A stretch of DNA of 56,380 nucleotides, from positions 1 through 56,380 of the forward strand of contig CAYQRB010000003.1 of the NCBI GenBank assembly GCA_964420145.1, read 5' to 3'. A model generated the notes under the pieces. That model saw nothing but the letters and a program-made list of their open reading frames with translations. It made no database searches and was not told the DNA's origin. This document shows positions 19,249 to 27,863 of this stretch, piece by piece (position 1 is the stretch's first letter; the number at the start of each line of letters is the position of its first letter). The position numbers were made by a program, and so were the translations under genes. This DNA comes from JAJTYI01 sp964420145 (GTDB taxonomy: Bacteria; Patescibacteriota; Dojkabacteria; B142; OLB20).

Positions 19249-21612
19249 GTGTGTATTGTGGAGAAAAAACCTTTAATAGAAATTAAAAATGTTACAAAAA
19301 ACTTCCATGTGAAAACACAGGAGATTAGAGTGTTACGAGGTATTTCTCTCAATATTTACCCAGGTGAACTAATCATAATACTTGGTCCATCAGGCTCTGG
19401 TAAATCCACCTTGCTAAATCTCATACTAGGACTAGAGCCACCTTCAACTGGGGAAGTGTATTTCAAAGGAGAACCAATACATAACCAAACTCAAGACTAT
19501 ATCGCACAGTTAAGGAAAGAATACATTGGAATGGTGCATCAACAAGCCAACTGGATAAAGGCACTAAATGTTGTAGAAAATGTCGCATTTCCACTATCTC
19601 TAAAGAATCTCCCTAAATATCAGGTATTAACAAGAGCAAAAGAAAAGCTGGAGATGTTTGGTATGACTGGGTGGAGTAATTTCCATCCAACTGAATTATC
19701 CTCTGGACAACAACAAAAAATAGGCCTAGCAAGGGCACTTGTAACCGAGCCGGATATAATCGTAGCAGACGAGCCTACCGGTAACCTCGATTTCAAAAGT
19801 GGTAGAAAGCTAGTTCAGTTGCTTTCGGGGTTGGTCAAAGAAGGTAAAACAGTAGTTATGGTTACCCATGACTTAGAATATATAGAGTATGCAGATAGGA
19901 TTATTAGAATACTGGATGGAAAAGTGTTTGAGGAAATCAACAACTCTAAGGAAAAAGATAGTATTGAGAAATTAAAAAAGAAGATTATTACTCAAAATAT
20001 TGAAGCAGAAAAACTATATGAATCAGAGGAAAACTCAGTACCAGTAGTATATGAGGAATTGTCTAGAAAAGATAGATTTAAGCAAAAAATCCGATCTATG
20101 AGTTTCAGAAATTATATTAAAAAAGAGGTTAAATCTTTAAGAGCTTTTGTAGATGGTTTTTATATACTGTTAATTTTGTTTTTTGTAATTCTTTCTTTAA
20201 TCTATCGGGTCATCTACAAAATACTCGATTTCAAGCTATGGCCTCAGTTTATACATAGGTTTAAGTACACAATCTCTAATATCTATTATAAATTTATAAA
20301 TCTAGTTTTTTCGAGGAGAGGGGAAGGGTTTAATTTTGCCGATATGGTCGACTTATCAGTCAAAAACTTATTAGCCAAAAAAACCAGAACATATGTTACG
20401 ATTGGTGGTGTTGCGTTGGGTGTAGCATTTACTGTTTTTCTCGTTTCTATCGGCTTCGGCCTGGAACGAGTGGTTTTGAAAAACTTCTCAAAACTAGATC
20501 AACTTAGATCTCTCGATGCCTATTCCTCTATTAGTCAAAATGTCAAAATTAACGATAAAACAGTGGTTGACATAGCAAACATAAATGGGGTGGAGAAGGT
20601 TTTTCCAGTTATTGCCACAGCCGGAAAGGTGAATTTACAAGGTTCTGAAACAGATATTGTAGCTTATGGTATAGAAAAAGATTATTTGAACCATTCAGAC
20701 TTGAGTTTACTCAAAGGAGAGTTTTTCTCAAACCCTGATATTGCACAAATCCCGGCGGTGAAAGGGGAGAGTGATATCCCTGTGTTAGAGAACAAAGGGG
20801 TAAAGAAGGTTATGATTAAACAAAACAATACCCAACAAGCTATAGTAAATACTGCTTTTTTAGATATTTTCTCTTTGAGTGTAGAAGATTCACTAAATAA
20901 GCCCTTTGAAGTAACTTTGATTGCTACTCAAGAAATATCTGATGAAGGAGTAGATCTAGAAAGTTATCCTGTAACCTATGTGATTACAGGTATTGTTTCA
21001 AATTTTGATATTCCGGTTATCTATATCCCGATCGCGGATGTAAAAGAGCTTGGGGTGGACTCATACACTCAGGCTCGTATACTTACATCTTCTCAAGATC
21101 AAGTAGGTGAAGTAAGACAAAAGGTAGATATACTGGGATATAGAACCGAGTCGGTATTAGATACTATTACTCAAATCGAGAATACCTTTAGAAATATACG
21201 AGTTGTATTAACTGTGGTTGGACTAGTTGCTTTGGCTGTAGCATCGTTTGGTATGTTTAACACGCTTACGGTATCACTTCTGGAGCGTACCAGGGAGGTT
21301 GGACTACTCAAAGTGATGGGTATGAAAAGTATGGAGGTAAAAGAACTGTTTTTGACCGAGTCGATACTACTCGGTTTAGGAGGAGGATTACTAGGGATAT
21401 TTATCGGTATTGCAGGAGGATCATTTGTTTCTACGATTATCTCCTCAGTTGCGATAGCAAGGGGATATGAGTCTATCCAAATAGCTTCTATTCCTATATT
21501 GTCAATATTAGGTATACTTTTTGTTGCTATCACTACAGGAATACTAACAGGTCTCTATCCTTCCAGAAGGGCTACAAGAATATCTGCACTAGACGCACTG
21601 AGGTATGAGTAA
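19249..21612 (+). CDS. MacB/LolCDE-type ABC transporter, ATPase fused to permease
   Basis: The 787-residue protein starts with an ABC ATPase: Walker A GPSGSGKST (46-54), signature LSSGQ near 150, Walker B IIVADEP near 169, and H-loop VTHD. A charged linker with an extra membrane helix (about 303-325) follows. Then come the MacB periplasmic core (first helix about 379-402) and an FtsX-type three-helix bundle at the C-terminus (about 645-780, including LLERTREVGLLKVMGM). Such mechanotransmission transporters move lipoproteins, peptides or toxins, or act on envelope proteins without transport. Start is GTG 19249 or GTG 19258; the ATG at 19222 runs into a stop. It follows the Fn3 giants by 59 bp on the same strand. 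Confidence 0.85.
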   Translation: MCIVEKKPLIEIKNVTKNFHVKTQEIRVLRGISLNIYPGELIIILGPSGSGKSTLLNLILGLEPPSTGEVYFKGEPIHNQTQDYIAQLRKEYIGMVHQQANWIKALNVVENVAFPLSLKNLPKYQVLTRAKEKLEMFGMTGWSNFHPTELSSGQQQKIGLARALVTEPDIIVADEPTGNLDFKSGRKLVQLLSGLVKEGKTVVMVTHDLEYIEYADRIIRILDGKVFEEINNSKEKDSIEKLKKKIITQNIEAEKLYESEENSVPVVYEELSRKDRFKQKIRSMSFRNYIKKEVKSLRAFVDGFYILLILFFVILSLIYRVIYKILDFKLWPQFIHRFKYTISNIYYKFINLVFSRRGEGFNFADMVDLSVKNLLAKKTRTYVTIGGVALGVAFTVFLVSIGFGLERVVLKNFSKLDQLRSLDAYSSISQNVKINDKTVVDIANINGVEKVFPVIATAGKVNLQGSETDIVAYGIEKDYLNHSDLSLLKGEFFSNPDIAQIPAVKGESDIPVLENKGVKKVMIKQNNTQQAIVNTAFLDIFSLSVEDSLNKPFEVTLIATQEISDEGVDLESYPVTYVITGIVSNFDIPVIYIPIADVKELGVDSYTQARILTSSQDQVGEVRQKVDILGYRTESVLDTITQIENTFRNIRVVLTVVGLVALAVASFGMFNTLTVSLLERTREVGLLKVMGMKSMEVKELFLTESILLGLGGGLLGIFIGIAGGSFVSTIISSVAIARGYESIQIASIPILSILGILFVAITTGILTGLYPSRRATRISALDALRYE

Positions 21613-21715
21613 AGTAGTATCTTGATGGGGCACTTTTATTGAGTTTGGAGAGTTAATTATAATAGACCGAAATGATATAATTCCTTTCAATTTGTCTTCA
21701 TTTATATTTCTAAAA

Positions 21716-23716
21716 ATGCAAAGAGTTTTCCTAATTTTTTTTCTCGACCTTGTCTCTATTATAATTGTCGCTATGCTTATGCGTGGGTTTTATATAGAGA
21801 GCCTTTTTGCCGCAACGATTTATAGTGTTTTGCTCGCATTAATAAATTCTTTTGTCCGACCTGTTTTGATTCGTATCTCTTTACCTGTGACTGTACTTAC
21901 ACTTGGTGTTTTTTCGTTAATTTTAAATGGAATTTTAATACTTTTGGCAACCAGTATAGTTTCTGGAGTTGAAGTCAAAAGCCTTTCTTCAGCAATAGTC
22001 TTATCAATATGTTTAGCAGGCATAAATTCACTTTTCAATGCTATTTTTGCGATTGATGATGCAGACTCATTTTATAGAAATGTCGTAAAGAAACACCAGA
22101 AAAAGGAAATACAAAATAGAAACAATAATCAGACAAGTGAAGAAAGCTCGAAGCCGGGGACTATTTTTTTGGAGATTGATGGTTTATCCAAAGAAATTTT
22201 TGCTAGAGCAATCCGTAATGGCTATATGCCAACAATGGCGAAATGGCTTCGCACTAGCCACAAACTTGTATCCTGGGAAACTGATTTGGCTTCTTCAACT
22301 CCTCCTTCCCAGGCAGGGATTTTACATGGAAGTAACAGTGAAATGCCTGCATTTCGATGGTTTGACCGTAAAACCCAAAAGGTTTTCACAATGTTTAGTC
22401 TAAAAAACACACGATCTTTAGAAAGTGGCTTCGACGAGAAAGAGGGGTTGTTGCAAGGCGGGGCAAGTATCAATAACATGTTTTCAGGCAATGCATCTCA
22501 CAATGTGCTTACAGCAAGCAAACTGCTGGAAAAAGGAACGGTCAGGAATCAAGGTGGATTGTATTATTATTTCCTTAATCCGTACAACTTTTCTAGGTCT
22601 ATTCTACTTTCTATAGTGGATATTATTGCTGAGGTAAAAGATATATCTTATCAAAGAAGATTTGAAGTTGAGCCACGGCTCAATACACGACTTTGGAAGT
22701 ACCCATTTATTAGAGCAGTTACCGCTATAATTATGCGAGATATGGCGATAAACACAACCATAGGCAACATCTTGACGGGTTCGCCTGTCGCTTATGCTAC
22801 CTTTATTTCTTATGATGAAATCGCACATCATGCAGGGATTGAGAGATCTGAAGCACTAAAAACTCTAACTCAGCTGGATAAGCAGTTTTCCCGGATAGAA
22901 AGGGCTTTGGAATTTGCTCCTCGTAAATACAATATAATTGTGCTTTCTGATCACGGTCAGAGTCAGGGTGCTACTTTTTATCAGAGATACGGGCAAACTT
23001 TGGAAGAATTTGTGAAAGAGCAGGTTGGGAAAAAAGCACAAGTCTATGTAGAGAAAGATAATGGAGAAGAAGGAATAAGTAGGGTGAACGGCCTTCTGTT
23101 TCAGGTAGCAAATGAGGAAGATGATGCCAAAAACAGATTGGTACAAAAAATTATCTCTAGAAATAAATTAGTAAAAAGTAGACAGTCTGGTGTCGAGGAT
23201 GCAAAAGAAATAGAGAAAGATTTGGTAGTACTCGCCTCTGGAAATCTAGGACTGATTTATTTTACTCATCATAAAAACAAGCTTCCACTCGAAAAGATAA
23301 ATATGCTTTATCCTAAACTAATACCTGCTCTTTCCCACCACGAGGGAATCGGGTTTGTCGGGGTGTCTTCTGCAAAAGGAAATATAATTATTGGTAGGAA
23401 CGGAACTCATAATTTAACGACCTCAAAAGTTACAGGCGAAGACCCCTTAGTAGATTTTGGTCCTTATGCATCCAAAAAGCTTTCACGATCTATGGAATTC
23501 AAAAATGCCCCGGATATACTCGTGATGAGTATGTTTAACCCGCAAACAAACGAAGTCGCAGCATTTGAAGAACTGGTAGGTTCTCACGGTGGACTGGGCG
23601 GAGAACAAAATCACCCATTTTTATTTTTTCCAAAAAGCTTGCCGTTGGATGAGGGCAAGCAAATATTTGGAGCAGAAGAGTTGCATAGAATCTTAAAAAA
23701 CTGGGTAGATTTATGA
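21716..23716 (+). CDS. holin-like (PF04020-type) domain fused to alkaline-phosphatase-superfamily enzyme
   Basis: The 666-residue protein begins with four membrane helices (about 1-115) matching the Phage_holin_4_2/YvlD-type family (LLALINSFVRPVL, SLILNGILILL). A linker leads to an exported type I phosphodiesterase/nucleotide pyrophosphatase domain. Its likely metal-site segments are LEIDG (about 150), SSTPPSQAGILHG (about 190), YDEIAHHAG (about 366), LSDHGQ (about 411) and SHGG (about 623). It probably hydrolyses a phosphodiester or phosphate monoester at the outer membrane face; the substrate is unknown. The ATG at 21716 is preferred over a TTG at 21692. Confidence 0.75.
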   Translation: MQRVFLIFFLDLVSIIIVAMLMRGFYIESLFAATIYSVLLALINSFVRPVLIRISLPVTVLTLGVFSLILNGILILLATSIVSGVEVKSLSSAIVLSICLAGINSLFNAIFAIDDADSFYRNVVKKHQKKEIQNRNNNQTSEESSKPGTIFLEIDGLSKEIFARAIRNGYMPTMAKWLRTSHKLVSWETDLASSTPPSQAGILHGSNSEMPAFRWFDRKTQKVFTMFSLKNTRSLESGFDEKEGLLQGGASINNMFSGNASHNVLTASKLLEKGTVRNQGGLYYYFLNPYNFSRSILLSIVDIIAEVKDISYQRRFEVEPRLNTRLWKYPFIRAVTAIIMRDMAINTTIGNILTGSPVAYATFISYDEIAHHAGIERSEALKTLTQLDKQFSRIERALEFAPRKYNIIVLSDHGQSQGATFYQRYGQTLEEFVKEQVGKKAQVYVEKDNGEEGISRVNGLLFQVANEEDDAKNRLVQKIISRNKLVKSRQSGVEDAKEIEKDLVVLASGNLGLIYFTHHKNKLPLEKINMLYPKLIPALSHHEGIGFVGVSSAKGNIIIGRNGTHNLTTSKVTGEDPLVDFGPYASKKLSRSMEFKNAPDILVMSMFNPQTNEVAAFEELVGSHGGLGGEQNHPFLFFPKSLPLDEGKQIFGAEELHRILKNWVDL

Positions 23717-24029
23717 ATATAGACCGCATAAAAGAAACACCTGTACGGCAGGTTCTAGGTTTAATCTTTTGATTTTATTTCTGTTTCTAAATTTTGGGTA
23801 TTGTGTATCAAACATATCCTGTCCTTCGAGAGTTGCGTTCCTGTTACAACTTTGAATAATCATAATATAAGTATCTGATTTTCAGCACAGTATCTTAAAA
23901 GAGAAAAGTTTATGTTGATAATAGGGATGAAGATTCCTCTTAAAGTAGGTTTGGTCATAGTGGAGAGAAGATAACTCAATCAATTTAGGAAAGGAGTAAA
24001 GAGTAAGATCACTTTCTTTGTGGTGAGTA
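23717..24029. other. 313-bp intergenic region
   Basis: This lies between the convergent phosphatase and UbiB genes. A small inverted repeat ACCTG/CAGGT (about 23739-23753) with a later T-rich stretch may be a weak terminator for the phosphatase. Only very short chance ORFs are present (for example 20 codons from about 23911). No RNA family or repeat was recognised. Confidence 0.35.
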
Positions 24030-25742
24030 TTATACGCCTTTATTTCGAATTATCGAGATCAAGAGTATAAATGCCATAATTAGGGAAAGTACAAATCCAA
24101 CTGTCGCAGATACAAAAATAATTCTTGAATCCAAGTTTGGTGCTGTTCTCAAAATAATAGATGATCCCATAATTATTGCCGCCAGGATAATTGCCATGAC
24201 AACCCGATTTACTACTCTATCAAGTCTTCCAAATACATAGTCTATGGTTTCTCTTAGGTCCAATACACTAATATTTGCCTTTAATTTCCCAGCCTGAAGT
24301 ATGGTCAATAACTCTTTTATGTCGCCGGGGAGGCTTGTAAGTAAATCTACAGTATCGGTAACAGAATAATACGCTCCCTTGATAATTTTTTCAGGAGATA
24401 GTTGTTCTCTGATTAGCCTATCTCTGACTTTTTGTGCATGTGGGGCAAGTTCAAATTCCGGAGAAATCTTTTTACCGATACCTTCATAGCTACTTAAAGC
24501 TTTTATCAATAGATATACATTGAAGTTTAGGTTTATTTTGTAGTCCAATATTACTGCCAGTATTTCAGGCAATACCTCGCCTATTTTTATCTCTTTTAGA
24601 TTTTTATCATAATATTTATCCAATAAATCGGATATTTTATTTTGAAGTTCTTCCTCATCAACATATACTTCTTTTGGAGTGTATTTAATTACTAGTTGAG
24701 TAATTTTCTTGCTATCGTTTTTAGAGAAGGCGATTATCAGGTCAATGATATTCTGTCTTTGTCTTGAAGAAATTTTTCCTACCAATCCGAAGTCTAGAAG
24801 ACAGATTCTACCGTCTTTTAGGATTAAAATATTGCCCGGATGTGGATCTGCGTGGAATGTTCTGAAGTCAAACAACTGGATTAGACCAATATCTATTAAT
24901 TTATTTGCAATATCTGCAGGTTTAATCCCGAGTTGTTCGTATTTTTCATAGTCTGTGACTTTTATTCCTTGTATATATTCCATAGTCAATACCTTTCCTG
25001 TAGAGTAGTTTGGATAGCTTCTAGGAATATAAATATCAACATTGCCCTCAAAGTCCTTTTCGAATTTTTTTATATTTGAAAGTTCATTTTTAAAATCTAA
25101 CTCTTTATAAATTTCATGAGAAAGTGCTTTTATGGGGTTGGAGTATCTAAACTGAGATTTTAATGCAGGGATTTTAGAAGCATATTGTGCAATATGGTTT
25201 AAGATATCGATATCGATTCTGAATTTTTCCTCTATGTCGGGTCGTTGTACCTTTATTACTACTGGAGTTCCGTCAAACAATACAGCTCTGTGAATTTGAG
25301 CTATGGAGCCAGAAGCAAGTGGCTCGTCATCAAACATCAGGAATAGTCTGTCAAGTTTATTTTCTAACTCAGACTCAATTATCTCGATTGCTTTTTCTGT
25401 GGGAAACGGAGGAATTTTATCTTGTAGACTTTCAAGTTCTTTAATATATTCCTCGGGAAGTATGTCTGGTCTATTACTAAGGATTTGGGCAAATTTTACA
25501 TATGCACCATCGAGTTCCTCTATTGCCAGTTTAATTCGTTTTGGTCTGGAAAGGTTTGTGTATTTTAGATCTTTTTTTCGTTTTCCGTAAAAAAGTGGGA
25601 TTCGTGCACCCTCCTTTGAAGCTAAGAATTCATCTAATCCGTATTTAGCCAATACCTTTATAACATCTCTGTATCTTTTACGATGTACACTACTAGATAA
25701 GCCAAATGTTTTCGAGTATTTCTCGGTTTTTTTGTAAGACAT
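24030..25742 (-). CDS. ubiB: AarF/UbiB (ABC1/ADCK) family atypical kinase
   Basis: The 570-residue protein has the ABC1 kinase-like fold: the KxGQ-type segment as VKFAQILSNRPD, the A-rich nucleotide loop as PLASGSIAQIHRA, catalytic lysine in VVIKVQRP, ExD motif ELDFKNE, HADPHPGN and metal-binding LLDFGLVG. Two membrane helices close the protein (about 513-535 and 545-565). In other bacteria UbiB supports quinone biosynthesis and shows ATPase rather than protein kinase activity. No quinone gene is nearby, so a general lipid-extraction role is possible. The small phasin-like gene lies 34 bp upstream on the same strand, separated by a perfect 30-bp palindrome. Confidence 0.88.
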   Translation of the reverse strand: MSYKKTEKYSKTFGLSSSVHRKRYRDVIKVLAKYGLDEFLASKEGARIPLFYGKRKKDLKYTNLSRPKRIKLAIEELDGAYVKFAQILSNRPDILPEEYIKELESLQDKIPPFPTEKAIEIIESELENKLDRLFLMFDDEPLASGSIAQIHRAVLFDGTPVVIKVQRPDIEEKFRIDIDILNHIAQYASKIPALKSQFRYSNPIKALSHEIYKELDFKNELSNIKKFEKDFEGNVDIYIPRSYPNYSTGKVLTMEYIQGIKVTDYEKYEQLGIKPADIANKLIDIGLIQLFDFRTFHADPHPGNILILKDGRICLLDFGLVGKISSRQRQNIIDLIIAFSKNDSKKITQLVIKYTPKEVYVDEEELQNKISDLLDKYYDKNLKEIKIGEVLPEILAVILDYKINLNFNVYLLIKALSSYEGIGKKISPEFELAPHAQKVRDRLIREQLSPEKIIKGAYYSVTDTVDLLTSLPGDIKELLTILQAGKLKANISVLDLRETIDYVFGRLDRVVNRVVMAIILAAIIMGSSIILRTAPNLDSRIIFVSATVGFVLSLIMAFILLISIIRNKGV

Positions 25743-25754
25743 CGAATTTTCTTA

Positions 25755-25784
25755 CTAAATAATCCTTAGCTAAGGATTATTTAG
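25755..25784. repeat. perfect 30-bp palindrome
   Basis: The 15-base halves (25755-25769 and 25770-25784) are exact reverse complements. It overlaps the stop codon of the phasin-like gene and lies 13 bp before the UbiB start. No T run follows on either strand, so it does not look like a classic terminator. It may be an operator or an mRNA hairpin setting the UbiB level. Confidence 0.85.
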
Positions 25785-26121
25785 ATCCTTTTGTTTTCGG
25801 TTCGTTCTCTGTTAACGACTTTGAAATGTTATCGATACTCTTACTGAGCTCGTCTAGTCTTTTATTGATAGAGGCAATATCTTTAGAGGTTGTAATATCT
25901 ATAGCATTGATTGAATCTTTGACTGTTTTCTCTATTTTCTTCTGTAAAAGCTCTTTGGACTTTGCTGACTCCTCAAGTAAATCTTGAACTAATTTTTGAC
26001 CCTCCTGTTCTGAGAGTTTACTTTCCTCTACGATTTTGTTTCCAAGCCTTTTAACAGTAGAGGTGCTAAGGGCAGCTAAACCTAAACCTACAAAAGCAGA
26101 CTTCTTTAATAATTGCATCAT
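25777..26121 (-). CDS. small phasin-like coiled-coil protein
   Basis: The 114-residue protein begins with a short hydrophobic segment (SAFVGLGLAALS) followed by a long, charged, heptad-like helical region (about 25-105). The pattern of a brief apolar N-terminus plus KxxxxxLxxxG...EGQKLVQDLLEES matches the phasin-like small proteins often found beside UbiB-family kinases. It may associate with membranes or lipids and partner the kinase. Start is ATG 26121 or the next codon, ATG 26118. A longer frame to 26157 is less likely. Confidence 0.6.
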   Translation of the reverse strand: MMQLLKKSAFVGLGLAALSTSTVKRLGNKIVEESKLSEQEGQKLVQDLLEESAKSKELLQKKIEKTVKDSINAIDITTSKDIASINKRLDELSKSIDNISKSLTENEPKTKGSK

Positions 26122-26342
26122 AATAAATATAAATAATAAGATAAATTGAATCAGCACGATTATAGCACGAATTAGAGTTGTTTACCAAAATAAATTCCAC
26201 TCATAGATTTGCTCTGAGAGGGTTATGATGGTTAACTAGGAATTGATTGAAACATATGTAGTGAATAATTATGCTCAAAACCTATCCATTTTATAATTTT
26301 GTATCAGAGAACATACTATATTAAATCTTTATGAGGAAACAA

Positions 26343-26371
26343 TTAACTACTTAGCTAAGTTGTAGTATACT
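26343..26371 (+). promoter_or_regulatory. promoter with palindromic operator in the spacer, upstream of AI-2E exporter gene
   Basis: TTAACT (26343-26348), a 17-bp spacer and TATACT (26366-26371) form a sigma-70-like promoter 39 bp before the ATG at 26410. The 10-bp palindrome CTTAGCTAAG (26350-26359) fills the spacer, and is nested in a larger imperfect repeat ACTAC...GTAGT (26346-26366). The same 10-mer forms the centre of the 30-bp palindrome at 25755-25784. A repressor bound here would block RNA polymerase. Confidence 0.5.
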
Positions 26372-26409
26372 CATTCAAATAAATCAGAATATTGATAAGA
26401 TTAAATCAT

Positions 26410-27537
26410 ATGAATACTACATCTGACAACAAGCTCACCCGGGTTTCCTTAAAAAAATCACGGGATCTTTATAAAACACTGGTATCGACTGCTACCTTGT
26501 TAATTGTCATAATTGGAATCAAAATTATAGCAAGGGATATTGTTGCCCCAATCTTTTTGGCGGTATTTTTATCCATACTTCTTTATCCGTTATTTAAAAC
26601 TTTTAGAAAAGAGGGGAGAGCTAGTTGGATAACCCTTGTCCTTACTATTGGGACAATAGTCCTATTTTTCTCAGGGGTAATACTGATAGTATCAATTTCA
26701 TTTTCTCAGTTATCCGGAAATTTAGACTTCTATCTTACAAAGATCAACACACAAATTGCATATTTGTTTAATTTTACCTTCCTAGAAGATGATATAAATC
26801 ATTTACTTAGAAATGTGGCGACAGTTGATAACATTAGGAGATTGATAGCTCCGATCTTAAGTAGTTTAGGGAGCTTGTTTACGGTATTGATTTTTGTGCC
26901 TTTGTCTTCAATTTTAATTTTGCTTCAAGTAGATTCGTTTACAAAGAGTCCTCTAGGTAAAAGAGAGGTGCAAAACGAGAACTTGGAAAAACTATCCAGA
27001 TTCTCAAAGAGTATTACAATCTATATAGTAGGTAGAGCCAAAGTGAATCTCTTTACTGGTACACTCTTTTTCATTATTTTATTTGTTATGGATATAGAGT
27101 TTGCTCTACTATGGGGATTGTTGATGGTCTTGTTATCTTTTATCCCCTACATTGGGTCGGCTACTGCTTCTCTTCCGGCAATCCTACTTGCCTTAGTTCA
27201 ATACGGTTGGGCAGGTGCAGGCATTGTTACCGGTTCTATATTGATAATCAACTTCTTTTCAGAGAATGTGCTTGATCCGTATATCCAAAGTAAAGGTAAT
27301 AAACTATCTGCATTGGTTATTATTATGTCTTTGATTTTTTGGGTATGGTTATTTGGTCCAATCGGAGCAATCCTTTCCGTTCCTTTGACTGTACTTTTGA
27401 AGATAATTCTAGAAGATTTTGATGAAACCAGATGGATTTCTACCTTGATGGAGGGTAACTATGGAAGAACGAGTCAGGAGATAGAAAAAAGTAAATCCAT
27501 AAATGGTCTTTGGAACAGAGTGTTTGGGAGAGGGTAG
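26410..27537 (+). CDS. AI-2E/YdiK-family membrane transporter
   Basis: The 375-residue protein has paired N-terminal helices, a polar amphipathic middle with LRNVATVDNIRRL, then five helices and the family's conserved C-terminal block (LLSFIPYIGSATASLPAILLAL, then GNKLSALVIIMSLIFWVWLFGPIGAILSVPL). This is the PF01594 'AI-2E transporter' family, whose members act as small-molecule exporters or Na+/H+ antiporters; AI-2 export is proven for few. Start is the ATG at 26410, chosen over TTG 26392. It is divergent from the phasin/UbiB pair and may share regulation through the CTTAGCTAAG palindrome. Confidence 0.85.
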   Translation: MNTTSDNKLTRVSLKKSRDLYKTLVSTATLLIVIIGIKIIARDIVAPIFLAVFLSILLYPLFKTFRKEGRASWITLVLTIGTIVLFFSGVILIVSISFSQLSGNLDFYLTKINTQIAYLFNFTFLEDDINHLLRNVATVDNIRRLIAPILSSLGSLFTVLIFVPLSSILILLQVDSFTKSPLGKREVQNENLEKLSRFSKSITIYIVGRAKVNLFTGTLFFIILFVMDIEFALLWGLLMVLLSFIPYIGSATASLPAILLALVQYGWAGAGIVTGSILIINFFSENVLDPYIQSKGNKLSALVIIMSLIFWVWLFGPIGAILSVPLTVLLKIILEDFDETRWISTLMEGNYGRTSQEIEKSKSINGLWNRVFGRG

Positions 27538-27566
27538 GTGGGTATGACGATGGAATGCAGGGGACT

Positions 27567-27854
27567 TTAGGGCAATGGATTGTGTGCTTCTTGGATGGTA
27601 TCGCCAGGAATGATGTCCCAGACATGGATAGAAAGTGGGTTCCCTTCTTTTTCTAGCCGTATCGCTTCTGATAGGGATATTGTTTCTGCAAATGCTGTTC
27701 CACCACCTACCGTAACTTTTATATTGGTTAATCCTGCATGAATCTGGCTTGCAAGATCTGGTGCTTTGTCGGGTTCCCCTATTGAATAGGCAAGGAGAAA
27801 TTCTGTAATATCTTCTATTGTAGGTTCTTGTGATATAGTGTCCAACTCTTCCAT
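27567..27854 (-). CDS. small unknown protein, 95 aa
   Basis: The acidic 95-residue protein has no signal or membrane helix and is of mixed alpha/beta character (TNIKVTVGGG, SIHVWDIIPGD). It starts 10 bp after the stop of the double-Tat protein on the same strand, so the two are almost certainly co-transcribed. The visibly more GC-rich codon use resembles that gene. No family recognised. Confidence 0.5.
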   Translation of the reverse strand: MEELDTISQEPTIEDITEFLLAYSIGEPDKAPDLASQIHAGLTNIKVTVGGGTAFAETISLSEAIRLEKEGNPLSIHVWDIIPGDTIQEAHNPLP

Positions 27855-27863
27855 AAGGTTTAT

